Source of the DNA: an uncultured Lachnospiraceae bacterium
GTDB lineage: Bacteria > Bacillota > Clostridia > Lachnospirales > Lachnospiraceae
Direction: 5' to 3'
Assembly (NCBI GenBank): GCA_910584785.1
Contig: CAJUDX010000045.1
Coordinates: 1-26,068, forward strand
DNA length: 26,068 bases
Shown here: one piece after another, positions 14,370-22,106 of the stretch
Numbering within the stretch: the stretch's first letter is position 1
How the letters are laid out: every line of letters starts with the position of its first letter
Position numbers and translations under genes: made by a program
Notes under the pieces: model-generated
The model's input: the letters and a program-made list of their open reading frames with translations, nothing else
Told to the model about the DNA's origin: nothing
Databases searched by the model: none

Positions 14370-16982
14370 TTGTACAGACGACCGCTTTTTGCAGCGTCAA
14401 TTGGCTTCGTACTTGGAGAGGTATGCGCCCTGCAGGCAGAGAGTGGAGAATGGAAAAAAATGGATTTTCTGGTGGGAACCAGAAGTCTGCGGCAGCTGGC
14501 TTTTATCCTGTCAGCGGTGCTGATCGCGGCGCTGCTGGCGGTTGTAGCCACAGCAGGTAAGGTAGTAAATAAAGCAGCGCTTAGAAAACGGGAAATAAAA
14601 AACAGAAGAAAAACCGGAAAAGGCAGAGGTATGCATGAATGGTTATGGATACTTCTGCTTTTGTGCGTTTTTTGCGCCGGTTACGGACGAATGGCATGGG
14701 AGATTAGGGAATGGGAAGAGATTGAGGAAAGACTTTGGGAAAATGGAGAGGTGGTCTGCCTGAGCGGTAAGGTGGAGAATATCCGGGAGAAGGAAAGAAC
14801 CATAGCGCTTACGGTGAAAACGGAGGAGATGGGAAAGGTTTTTGTATCTGTGGAAAGAGAAGGGGCAGGAAACAGAGAGGGAAATCTGCCGGAGATGGAG
14901 AGAAAGATTTTGGAGGATTTGCCGATAGGATGTGCGGTGGAGGTCAGAGGCGAGGTAAACCGGTTTGGGGAGGCAAGAAATCCGGGGCAGTTTGACCGCA
15001 GGGCATATTATCGTTCTCAGGGGATCTCGGCAGCAGTATTTGCCTGGGAGGTCTCCTGGGATGCGAAGAAAGGAAGGGATGACGGGTCCCCTTATCTGGA
15101 TGCCCTTTATCGCATTCGCCGTTTTTGCAGCAACAGATTGCAGCGGATTTGCGAACCGGAGGATCAGGGGATTTTCCGGGCGGCGCTCCTGGGAGAAAAG
15201 GAAGGCATGGACCAGGAGATTAAGGATTTATACCAGAAAAATGGGATTGCCCATCTTCTGGCGATCAGTGGGCTACATCTGTCGCTGCTTGGTGCGGGGC
15301 TGCATCATTTGCTGCGAAGGTGCGGATTAGGTTATGGGCTTTCCGGCGGGCTGGCGGCTGCGGGTATATTCAGTTATGGCCTGCTGACTGGTGCTTCGGG
15401 TTCTGCCATGCGTGCAGTGATTATGCTGTTGGTATCCTTTCTGGCGGCGTATATGGGAAGAACCTATGATGGATTATCAGCATTATCCTTAGCAGCACTT
15501 TTGCTGGCAGGGAAACAGCCTTTTTCCATTGTCCAGAGCGGATTTCAGCTTTCCTTTGGCGCAGTTTTGGGAATTGGCATCGTGGGAAGGTCGATAGAAA
15601 AGGGGTTGGAACTGAAACAGGGCTGGAGGAAAGGGCTGGCAGTGAGTGTGGCAATTCAGCTTGCTACCGGGCCGGTGGTACTTTGGCATTATTTTCAGAT
15701 TCCGGTTTATGGTGTGTTTTTAAATTTGGCAGTGATTCCTCTTATGGGCTATGTGGTGATTTCGGGGCTGCTGGGGCTGGGAGCCGGAACCGTTTCGTAT
15801 TGGGGCGGTGTGATGGCAGTAGGGACAGGACATTATATACTGCGGTTTTATCAGAAGCTTTGTGAGATAATATCTGCGTTTCCCGGCTATCTTCTGGTCT
15901 GGGGAAGGCCAGGGGCAGGGCAGCTCGTTTTCTACTATCTGTTTCTTGGGGGAATGGTGATTGGGTTAAATCGAGAAGCAACAAGAAGAAAAGAAGCAGC
16001 AGGAAAGGAAAAGGAAGAGGGGAGAAAGCAGGAGGAAGGAAGAAGAGGAATACGGTATCAGAGCCTGGGGATATTGGCAGGAGGGATAATCTTTTGTATG
16101 TTAAGTCTAAGGCCACGACCGCAGCATGGGTTGGATATTGCTGTTCTGGATGTGGGACAGGGGGATGGAATTGTGCTTTTGTGTGAAGGAGGAGAAAGTA
16201 AGTCCGGCGGAATTATCTGGCTGGATGAGGAGAGGCGGGAAAGGCATCGGGAGACGGTTATTTTAATCGATGGGGGAAGTACAAGCGATAAGCAGGTGGG
16301 AAAAAACCGGCTGGAACCCTATCTGAAGTCGCAGGGGATTTCCCGGATTGATGTTGCTGTGGTCAGTCATGGGGATGAGGATCATATTAGCGGACTTCGC
16401 TATCTGCTGACAGACTGCCCAGAGATACGCATTGGCTGTTTGCTGCTGCCGGAGGCGGGGGCGGAAGACAAGGGCTATGATAGGCTGCTTGAGGAGGCAA
16501 ACAAACGGGGTGTCAGAACAGGCTATATGGATGCCGGGGACTGGATTCAGGCGGGGGCGTGCCGCCTTACCTGCTTTTATCCAGGAAAAGAAATGGAGGC
16601 TGATTTTTCGGACAGAAATCAGCAATCCCTTGTGCTTAGGGCAGACTATGAGGATTTCCATATGCTCTTTACCGGGGATGTGAGCCAGGAAGGGGAGAGG
16701 ATGGCATTAGATTATGGGGGAGAGGAGGCATTTTCTTCAATTCAGGTCTTAAAGGCGGCACATCACGGTTCACGATTTTCCAATGGGAAAGAATTATTGG
16801 CGGCGGTTCACCCGGCATGGACAGTGATTTCGTATGAAGAAGGAAATTCGTATGGGCACCCGCACGGGGAAACTCTGGAACGGCTGCGGGAAGAAGGAAG
16901 CCTGGTATTAGAAACCGGGAAGATGGGAGCAGTGCTTATACATGTCGAGAATGGGAGGGCCAGGTATCGGGGCTACAGATGA
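14370..16982 (+). CDS. comEC: DNA-uptake channel ComEC/Rec2
   Basis: 870 residues, a normal size for ComEC, which takes single-stranded DNA through the membrane during transformation. Layout: N-terminal DUF4131-like helices and a soluble OB-like part (about 1-210), the Competence domain with many helices (about 230-520, containing IAHLLAISGLHLSLLGAG and TGASGSAMRA), a Lys/Glu/Arg-rich linker (about 535-565), and a metallo-beta-lactamase-like domain from about 590. That domain has LDVGQGDG (about 592-599), HGDEDH with His667, Asp669, Asp671 and His672, and AAHHGSRFS with His798/His799, so metal binding looks intact. TTG start, with AAAGGAG about 6 bases before it. One base after the lipoprotein stop, hence the last gene of the DegV-kinase-lipoprotein unit. 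Confidence 0.94.
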   Translation: MYRRPLFAASIGFVLGEVCALQAESGEWKKMDFLVGTRSLRQLAFILSAVLIAALLAVVATAGKVVNKAALRKREIKNRRKTGKGRGMHEWLWILLLLCVFCAGYGRMAWEIREWEEIEERLWENGEVVCLSGKVENIREKERTIALTVKTEEMGKVFVSVEREGAGNREGNLPEMERKILEDLPIGCAVEVRGEVNRFGEARNPGQFDRRAYYRSQGISAAVFAWEVSWDAKKGRDDGSPYLDALYRIRRFCSNRLQRICEPEDQGIFRAALLGEKEGMDQEIKDLYQKNGIAHLLAISGLHLSLLGAGLHHLLRRCGLGYGLSGGLAAAGIFSYGLLTGASGSAMRAVIMLLVSFLAAYMGRTYDGLSALSLAALLLAGKQPFSIVQSGFQLSFGAVLGIGIVGRSIEKGLELKQGWRKGLAVSVAIQLATGPVVLWHYFQIPVYGVFLNLAVIPLMGYVVISGLLGLGAGTVSYWGGVMAVGTGHYILRFYQKLCEIISAFPGYLLVWGRPGAGQLVFYYLFLGGMVIGLNREATRRKEAAGKEKEEGRKQEEGRRGIRYQSLGILAGGIIFCMLSLRPRPQHGLDIAVLDVGQGDGIVLLCEGGESKSGGIIWLDEERRERHRETVILIDGGSTSDKQVGKNRLEPYLKSQGISRIDVAVVSHGDEDHISGLRYLLTDCPEIRIGCLLLPEAGAEDKGYDRLLEEANKRGVRTGYMDAGDWIQAGACRLTCFYPGKEMEADFSDRNQQSLVLRADYEDFHMLFTGDVSQEGERMALDYGGEEAFSSIQVLKAAHHGSRFSNGKELLAAVHPAWTVISYEEGNSYGHPHGETLERLREEGSLVLETGKMGAVLIHVENGRARYRGYR

Positions 16983-17073
16983 AAAGTGGGTGGATGTTTG
17001 AGGGATGGTATGATATGATAAAGAAGATAAGAGAAGAGTATAAAGATTTTTCCAATGGCACAGGGAGGAAAGG

Positions 17074-18060
17074 ATGCAGACGTTAAACCAGGATATTAAG
17101 CAGAAGTTATTTAAACGGGTGTACCTTCTCTACGGTGAGGAGAGTTTTTTAAAGCGAAGTTATAAAAACCGGATCAGGGAGTCGATTCTTGGGGAAGATA
17201 CCATGAATTACCATTATTTTGAGGGTAAGGGGCAGAAGCTTTCCGAGATTATCAGCCTGGCGGACACCATGCCTTTTTTTGCTGAAAAGCGCTTGATTCT
17301 TATAGAAGGGAGCGGCCTGTTTAAGGGCAGTGCAGATGAGCTTGTGGACTACCTTCCCAGTATTCCTGAGACGACCTGTATGCTTTTTGTGGAGGATGAG
17401 GTGGACAAGCGAAGCAGGATGTTTAAGGCGGTGAAAAAGTACGGGTACGCAGCAGAAATGTCCCGGCAAACTGCCAGCCAGCTGGCAAAATGGGCAGGGG
17501 GAATTTTAGCCAAGGAGGGGCGCAGGATTACCTCATCGACGATGGAGCTTTTTCTGGAAAGGGTCGGAGAGGATATGGAAAATATCCGCTCAGAGCTGGA
17601 TAAGCTGATTAGCTATACCTGGGGCAGGGATGTGGTCACAGCGCAGGACGTGGAATCGGTGTGCACAACACAGGCGACGAACCAGATTTTTGAGATGATT
17701 GCGGCGGTTTCCAGCGGACGTACCGATCGGGCGATGAAGCTTTATCATGATTTGCTGGTGCTCAGGGAACCGCCGATGAGGATTTTGTTCTTGATTGCCC
17801 GGCAGTTTAACCAGCTTTTGCAGGTGAAGGAATTAAGCAGAAAGGGGCTTAGCCGCAAAGATTTGGCGACACAGTTAAAGATACCGCCCTTTGCCGTGGG
17901 AAAGCTGAGTACCCAGGCCAGCATGTTTTCGCGGGAACAGATTTTTTCCTATGTGCAGGAATGCGTGGAGATGGACGAGGCGGTGAAACAGGGAAGGCTT
18001 TCCGATCGGATGGCGGTGGAACTGCTGCTTTGCCAAAAGCGACCGCGCAGTCATAACTGA
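17074..18060 (+). CDS. holA: DNA polymerase III subunit delta
   Basis: A 328-residue protein with the pattern of HolA (YqeN in Bacillus). The N-terminus reads VYLLYGEESFLKR, the typical start of the delta subunit's AAA+-like domain, followed by a strand with TTCMLFVEDEVDKR, the lid region with ASQLAKWAGG and the C-terminal collar domain with PPMRILFLIARQFNQLLQVKEL. Delta opens the sliding clamp ring within the clamp loader during replication. No Walker A motif, as expected. Start set by GGGAGG (17063-17068) five bases before ATG. A 91-base gap separates it from comEC, the same neighbour as in Bacillus. It ends just before the hairpin shared with rpsT. Confidence 0.94.
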   Translation: MQTLNQDIKQKLFKRVYLLYGEESFLKRSYKNRIRESILGEDTMNYHYFEGKGQKLSEIISLADTMPFFAEKRLILIEGSGLFKGSADELVDYLPSIPETTCMLFVEDEVDKRSRMFKAVKKYGYAAEMSRQTASQLAKWAGGILAKEGRRITSSTMELFLERVGEDMENIRSELDKLISYTWGRDVVTAQDVESVCTTQATNQIFEMIAAVSSGRTDRAMKLYHDLLVLREPPMRILFLIARQFNQLLQVKELSRKGLSRKDLATQLKIPPFAVGKLSTQASMFSREQIFSYVQECVEMDEAVKQGRLSDRMAVELLLCQKRPRSHN

Positions 18061-18068
18061 ACATTTTT

Positions 18069-18096
18069 GGAATATTTGGAATTGGAATATTTGGAA
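18069..18096. repeat. 13-base direct repeat after holA
   Basis: GGAATATTTGGAA occurs at 18069-18081 and again at 18084-18096, with two bases between. It lies between the holA stop and the terminator hairpin and has no evident function. Confidence 0.8.
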
Positions 18097-18122
18097 GATG
18101 ATGCAGGGCATTGAAGAAAAAT

Positions 18123-18167
18123 AAAAAAACTCCTGACGCCGCCACACCTGCGGTTAGGGAGTTTTTC
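18123..18167. terminator. Bidirectional terminator between holA and rpsT
   Basis: AAAAACTCC (18125-18133) pairs with GGAGTTTTT (18158-18166); an inner CCGC/GCGG stem (18139-18142 with 18150-18153) strengthens it. Both strands end in a T run, the longer one on the rpsT side, so it fits two convergent transcripts. Confidence 0.85.
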
Positions 18168-18204
18168 CTTGCGTAAATTTGGGTTAATTTTATTATCTAT
18201 ATCA

Positions 18205-18468
18205 TTAAGCAATTGCATTAACAGCCTTAGCTAAACGGGATACCTTGCGGGAAGCCGTATTCTTGTGATATACGCCTTTGGTGGTAGCCTTGTCAATCTC
18301 AGTTGTAGCAGCGATTAATGCAGCCTGTGCAGCAGCCTTGTCACCGGCGGCAATTGCAGCGTCTACTTTCTTGATTGAAGTTTTTACCTTGGAGCGAATT
18401 GCTTTGTTTCTCGCAGCCTTTGTCTGGTTAACTAAGATTCTTTTCTTAGCAGATTTAATATTTGCCAT
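18205..18468 (-). CDS. rpsT: 30S ribosomal protein S20
   Basis: An 87-residue, Lys/Ala-rich basic protein, starting MANIKSAKKR and containing the KNTASRKVSRL end motif. These are diagnostic of S20, which binds 16S rRNA in the small subunit. The start is fixed by GGAGGTG on the reverse strand (18475-18481) six bases before ATG at 18468; an in-frame ATG five codons earlier overlaps that SD and is not used. It reads opposite to its neighbours, as in the Bacillus holA-rpsT-gpr region, with its own strong promoter upstream and a hairpin terminator downstream. Confidence 0.97.
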   Translation of the reverse strand: MANIKSAKKRILVNQTKAARNKAIRSKVKTSIKKVDAAIAAGDKAAAQAALIAATTEIDKATTKGVYHKNTASRKVSRLAKAVNAIA

Positions 18469-18555
18469 TTCGTACACCTCCATTCTGAATTGATTTCTTT
18501 GTGTTTTCCATCAAAGTCTGGACACGGACAGTTCAATGTTAAACATACATTTACC

Positions 18556-18584
18556 ATAATACTCAAAATAAGCGAAGATGTCAA
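18556..18584 (-). promoter_or_regulatory. Near-consensus sigma-A promoter of rpsT
   Basis: On the reverse strand: TTGACA (18579-18584), 17-base spacer, TATTAT (18556-18561). The -35 matches consensus fully and the -10 in five of six bases. The leader to the rpsT start is about 80 bases. Confidence 0.88.
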
Positions 18585-18593
18585 TACATAATC

Positions 18594-18833
18594 ATGGGTT
18601 TTTTTGAGAAAAATAGAAAAAGAAAAACACGAGGAAAGGAAGCAGAAGAAATGGAAGGAATGCGATGCCTATTGGATAAGAAAATGCTCAGCAGGAGGCG
18701 CTGGAGGAGGGGAGGAAAGGCACAGCGGAAAAGAGGCAGAGGAATCCGGTGGGGCAGGGTGTATGCGGTTAGCCGGGGGTTTTGGCGGGGGGAGGAAAAG
18801 GAAGGCGCAGTAAGAAGAGCCTGGAAGGGCAGT
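18594..18833 (+). other. Purine-rich open segment before gpr (probable leader, possible N-terminal extension)
   Basis: This segment is in frame with gpr and free of stops for 80 codons, but its translation is an Arg/Lys/Gly-rich string unlike any GPR. The strand is strongly purine-biased, which makes stops rare in several frames at once. There is no SD before ATG 18594. Apart from the rpsT promoter at its left border I see no other gene or RNA structure between 18469 and 18833. Confidence 0.5.
18823..18829 (+). promoter_or_regulatory. Ribosome binding site deciding the gpr start
   Basis: GGAAGGG four bases before ATG 18834. A protein started here puts the two catalytic Asp residues at 128 and 196, close to 127 and 193 in the Bacillus megaterium enzyme. 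Confidence 0.6.
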
Positions 18834-19868
18834 ATGGCAGAGAAGAAGCAGCACCGGCTTGAACTGAGGACAGACCTTGCCCTGGAGGAAAAGGAGAGGT
18901 TTAAGGGGGATGGAGGAGAGGTTAAAGGTGTCTCTTTAAGAGAATGGCAGGAAGCGGACAAAGATATTCAGATTACCGAGGTGAAAATCCTAAATGAGCA
19001 GGGAGCAAAGGCCATGGGAAAAGAGAAGGGAACGTATTTGACGATAGAGGCACGGGGACTGGAGGAGAAGGGAGAAGCATTTCAGGAGATATTAGCGGGA
19101 AAGGTGGCTAAACAGCTGCAGAAGCTGATAAATGGCCTGATGGAAGGCGGGGAGAAAAAAGATAAGCGCTGGAAAGTTCTGGTGGTTGGTCTGGGCAATC
19201 TCTATGTTACCCCGGATTCCTTAGGTCCCAGAGTATTGCAGAACCTTCCCATGACCAGGCATTATGATGAGCAGTATGGGAAAGGCTTTTTAAAGGAGCA
19301 TCATATGGGATCGATCAGTGGGATTGCGCCGGGAGTGATGGCGCAGACGGGGATGGAGACCGCCGAAATTTTAAAGGGTGTGGTAAAAGAAACTAAACCG
19401 GAACTGGTAATCGCCATTGATGCACTGGCAGCCAGAAGTGTGCGGCGCCTGGGTTGTACCATTCAGCTGACGGATACAGGGATTCGTCCGGGCTCTGGTG
19501 TGGGAAACCACCGGAATGGGCTGACTCAGGACAGTTTGGGTGTGCCTGTTCTTGCGGTGGGTGTTCCTACTGTAGTGGGGGCAGCGGCGATTGTGCAGGA
19601 CACGATTGGTGCAATGGTAAAGGTGCTGGAACAGGGAAGCAGCACGAAAGGGGCCGGGCTGTATCTGGAAGGTCTGGGACCTGATGAGCAGTATGCCCTT
19701 ATCCGTGAACTGTTAGAGCCGGAGTTTGGTCCGATGTTTGTTACACCGCCGGATATCGAAGAGAGGGTGGATCTGCTGGGCAGGGTGATTTCTCAGGCGA
19801 TTCGCCGTGCATTGATAGGAAATGAAGATAGTGCTAAAAATGGTTCAGGGAAAGCATTTTCTGCATAG
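18834..19868 (+). CDS. gpr: Germination protease GPR (spore protease)
   Basis: 344 residues from ATG 18834. GPR degrades small acid-soluble spore proteins at germination; it is made as a zymogen in the forespore. The core contains VVGLGNLYVTPDSLGP with Asp128, GSISGIAPGVMAQTGMET, IAIDALAARS with Asp196 and TDTGIRPGSGVGNHR; the two Asp residues correspond to Asp127 and Asp193 of the Bacillus megaterium enzyme, thought to be catalytic. The N-terminal LRTDLALE segment is where the propeptide is cleaved in the family. The reading frame is open back to 18594, but the match of the Asp numbering and the SD favour 18834. Directly followed, after nine bases, by spoIIP, so probably one sporulation unit. 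A forespore sigma-G promoter is expected but not clearly seen. Confidence 0.93.
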   Translation: MAEKKQHRLELRTDLALEEKERFKGDGGEVKGVSLREWQEADKDIQITEVKILNEQGAKAMGKEKGTYLTIEARGLEEKGEAFQEILAGKVAKQLQKLINGLMEGGEKKDKRWKVLVVGLGNLYVTPDSLGPRVLQNLPMTRHYDEQYGKGFLKEHHMGSISGIAPGVMAQTGMETAEILKGVVKETKPELVIAIDALAARSVRRLGCTIQLTDTGIRPGSGVGNHRNGLTQDSLGVPVLAVGVPTVVGAAAIVQDTIGAMVKVLEQGSSTKGAGLYLEGLGPDEQYALIRELLEPEFGPMFVTPPDIEERVDLLGRVISQAIRRALIGNEDSAKNGSGKAFSA

Positions 19869-19877
19869 ATTGAAGTA

Positions 19878-21182
19878 ATGGGACTGAACTGGCGGGGACA
19901 TTGGATGAGCTGGGATTTAAAAAGGAGAAAAAGGAAAAGGCTTTGGGGGATAGTTTTTGCTTTGGGGGTTTGTTTTATTTTGGGAAAAGCCCTGGTACTG
20001 GTGCTGGATGAGGGAGTTCTGGATGCGCGTTTTTGGGAGGAGGGGGAAAATGCTTTTTTCGCACATTTTTGGAATCATCTTTATCCGGCGCCTGGATGGG
20101 AGGGGGAGCAGGTAAAGGACGGAGGATGGGAAAAAGGAACAGCAGAGAATCATTTGGAAGAGGTAAGGAAATTGGTTCGGGGGGAAGAAGACCCGGCTTA
20201 CCGGTCGGCAAGGGCAGCTCAGGCTTTTTTTCAGGAGCATCAGTATTTGGAAATTTACGGGGGAGAGGAGAGCGGCGGACTGCCCGAAGAGGGTGTGCCG
20301 GGCGAATGGATTCTGGCAGACGGGCAGGTAGAGGAAGCAGAGAAAACAGAACTGTCAGAAGAAAGCAATCAAAACAAAATGACCAACGGGGGAGCGCTGG
20401 CAGCTTCAGGGGTGGCTTATCCGGGAAAGCTGTATTCCCTGGCGCAGCTGGAGGATTATGATTTTTTAATGAAGCATTTTTATAATGTACATACATCTAC
20501 AACGGCGGATAGAGATTTAATGGATGTGAAGGCATTTCTGCGCAGCGATTTCCGGCTAAAAAAAGAGGATGGTGCCCTGCCTCAGATTCTTATTTATCAC
20601 ACCCATTCACAGGAGGCTTTTGCAGACTCACAGGAGGGGGAGACCATCGTGGAGGTGGGGGAATATCTGGCGCAATGCTTGACAGAGAAAGGGTTTTCGG
20701 TGTATCATGATTCATCGGCATATGATGTTCGTGATGGGGAGCTGGACAGAAATAAGGCCTACCGCTATGCTCTGGAGGGATTGACAACGATTTTGGAGGA
20801 AAATCCTTCGATTCAGGTAGTGATCGACTTACACCGGGACGGGGTAGGGGCAAATACCCATCTGGTGACGGAGGTAAATGGAAAGCCTACGGCGCAGATT
20901 ATGTTATTTAATGGCTTAAGCCAGACACCGGACGGCCCGGTTCCCTATCTGGAAAATAAGTACCGAAAGGAAAACCTGGCATTTAGTTTACAGCTTCAGC
21001 TAAAGGCAGCCGCCTGGTATCCGGGGTTTGCCAGAAAGATTTATTTAAAAGGTTTGCGCTATAATCAGCATCTTCGCCCCTGTTCCTGCCTTGTCGAGGT
21101 GGGAGCACAGACGAATACCTTTCAGGAGGCGAAAAATGCGATGGAACCGCTGGCAGATATCTTTGCCATGGTACTGCGTTAA
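19878..21182 (+). CDS. spoIIP: Stage II sporulation protein P (engulfment peptidoglycan hydrolase)
   Basis: 434 residues. A basic N-terminus (KRRKRKR) precedes one membrane helix at about 22-43, a long Glu/Gly-rich extracytoplasmic linker (about 45-185), and the SpoIIP amidase/endopeptidase domain. In it ILIYHTHSQEAF (His241, His243, Glu246), VVIDLHRDGVG and CSCLVEVGAQTNT are visible; the His and Glu residues fit the zinc/catalytic sites of SpoIIP. Together with SpoIID and SpoIIM it thins septal peptidoglycan so the mother cell can engulf the forespore. Neither ATG 19878 nor ATG 19905 has a strong SD (GGGGA lies before the latter), so the start is uncertain by nine codons. Classic neighbour of gpr. 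Confidence 0.94.
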   Translation: MGLNWRGHWMSWDLKRRKRKRLWGIVFALGVCFILGKALVLVLDEGVLDARFWEEGENAFFAHFWNHLYPAPGWEGEQVKDGGWEKGTAENHLEEVRKLVRGEEDPAYRSARAAQAFFQEHQYLEIYGGEESGGLPEEGVPGEWILADGQVEEAEKTELSEESNQNKMTNGGALAASGVAYPGKLYSLAQLEDYDFLMKHFYNVHTSTTADRDLMDVKAFLRSDFRLKKEDGALPQILIYHTHSQEAFADSQEGETIVEVGEYLAQCLTEKGFSVYHDSSAYDVRDGELDRNKAYRYALEGLTTILEENPSIQVVIDLHRDGVGANTHLVTEVNGKPTAQIMLFNGLSQTPDGPVPYLENKYRKENLAFSLQLQLKAAAWYPGFARKIYLKGLRYNQHLRPCSCLVEVGAQTNTFQEAKNAMEPLADIFAMVLR

Positions 21183-21217
21183 GAAAGAACCATGCCCCTG
21201 AAAATCTTAGGTTTAGC

Positions 21218-21246
21218 TTTAAAAATAAGAAAAAGAGTGTTACAAT
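21218..21246 (+). promoter_or_regulatory. Probable sigma-A promoter before the unrecognised gene/lepA
   Basis: TTTAAA (21218-21223), 17-base spacer, TACAAT (21241-21246) preceded by TGT, an extended -10. It lies in the 124-base gap after spoIIP and would separate vegetative lepA expression from the sporulation genes. Confidence 0.6.
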
Positions 21247-21306
21247 GAAAAGAGCAGTGACAGAGTTGCGAACAAAACATGTTCTGTATACAGAATGGAG
21301 GAAAGT

Positions 21307-22041
21307 ATGTTAAATATTTATACGGATTTAAAGGATTTTGATTTAGGAATTACGGATTTTGATTTGCCTGGAAGCCGGGAGATTACAATTTATGTGCTGG
21401 ATGAAAATATGAGTGCATTGTCGCTGATGGAAGCGTTTCGCTCCTGCCGGCAGAATCCTTTAAGAACTTATTATTATATTCCTGATACAAAGAGTAATTT
21501 TGCTGCTTATGCAAGGGAATCTATTTCCCGCGGTACGGTAAATCTATATTCGGATCTGGAGGAGCTTCGCAGTGTTCTGCAGGGCGAGGTGGAGGAGTGG
21601 AGAACCTATTCGGTTCCTGATTTTATTACCAAGTCAGCGGAAAATTTTAAGGTATTTATCAACCAAAACAGTATAACGGATTTAAGTGTGGGCGTGAGCG
21701 CTGCCCTCAGAAAGAACAGCTGCTATACAGTGGCGATGACACTTCTCCATATGTTTCAGGGCAAGGAGCCGCTGCTGGTTTCCCAGTTCCAGGAAGAACT
21801 TGTTCATACACTGGCAAACAGTAAAACAGCAAGAACGGCAAATGAAGAGTTTAAGCTCAGAGGATCTCAGTTTTTATCGGTGCTTGCAGCCGGGGGTAAG
21901 GATATCGATATTTCACGGCATACCGATGAGTATAACAGCATGGCCCTCCATGTTATGTTCCAGCCTCTGGACCCGGAACAGAAAAATCTGAAGGGGCGGG
22001 TAAAGATTATTACGCAGCTTTTGAAGGAAAAACAGAGGTGA
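21307..22041 (+). CDS. Conserved-looking soluble protein of unknown function
   Basis: I do not recognise this 244-residue protein. It has no signal peptide and no membrane helix and looks cytoplasmic with mixed strand/helix content. The N-terminus has a short double motif DFDLGITDFDL (DNA repeat GGATTTTGATTT at 21333 and 21354), followed by a strand-rich part with ITIYVLDEN and YYYIPDTKSN and a helix-rich C-terminal half with YNSMALHVMFQPLDP and a basic Lys-rich end. The start is ATG 21307, five bases after GGAGG (21297-21301); ATG 21295 overlaps the SD. It sits where Bacillus carries the unrelated yqxA, behind its own promoter and 65 bases before lepA, so co-expression with lepA is likely. 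Coding quality is good (clean SD, no frame break). Confidence 0.85.
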   Translation: MLNIYTDLKDFDLGITDFDLPGSREITIYVLDENMSALSLMEAFRSCRQNPLRTYYYIPDTKSNFAAYARESISRGTVNLYSDLEELRSVLQGEVEEWRTYSVPDFITKSAENFKVFINQNSITDLSVGVSAALRKNSCYTVAMTLLHMFQGKEPLLVSQFQEELVHTLANSKTARTANEEFKLRGSQFLSVLAAGGKDIDISRHTDEYNSMALHVMFQPLDPEQKNLKGRVKIITQLLKEKQR

Positions 22042-22106
22042 CATTAGGGCTGACCGTGTGCAGGTTAAGCAGTTTTGATGACACTTGAAAGAAGAGAGGT
22101 AAGTGA

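Noticed and set aside
16983..17073. Promoter for holA in the gap after comEC
   Set aside because: TATGAT and GATAAA are present but no -35 is at suitable spacing (TTGAGG is too close), so I cannot support one.
20030..20140. G-quadruplex candidate in the spoIIP linker region
   Set aside because: Runs of three or more G are too few or too far apart to make four stacked tracts.
19975..20496. 173-codon reverse-strand proline-rich open frame
   Set aside because: Reflects the purine bias of spoIIP's linker; the complement of G/A-rich DNA gives Pro/Ser/Leu codons with few stops.
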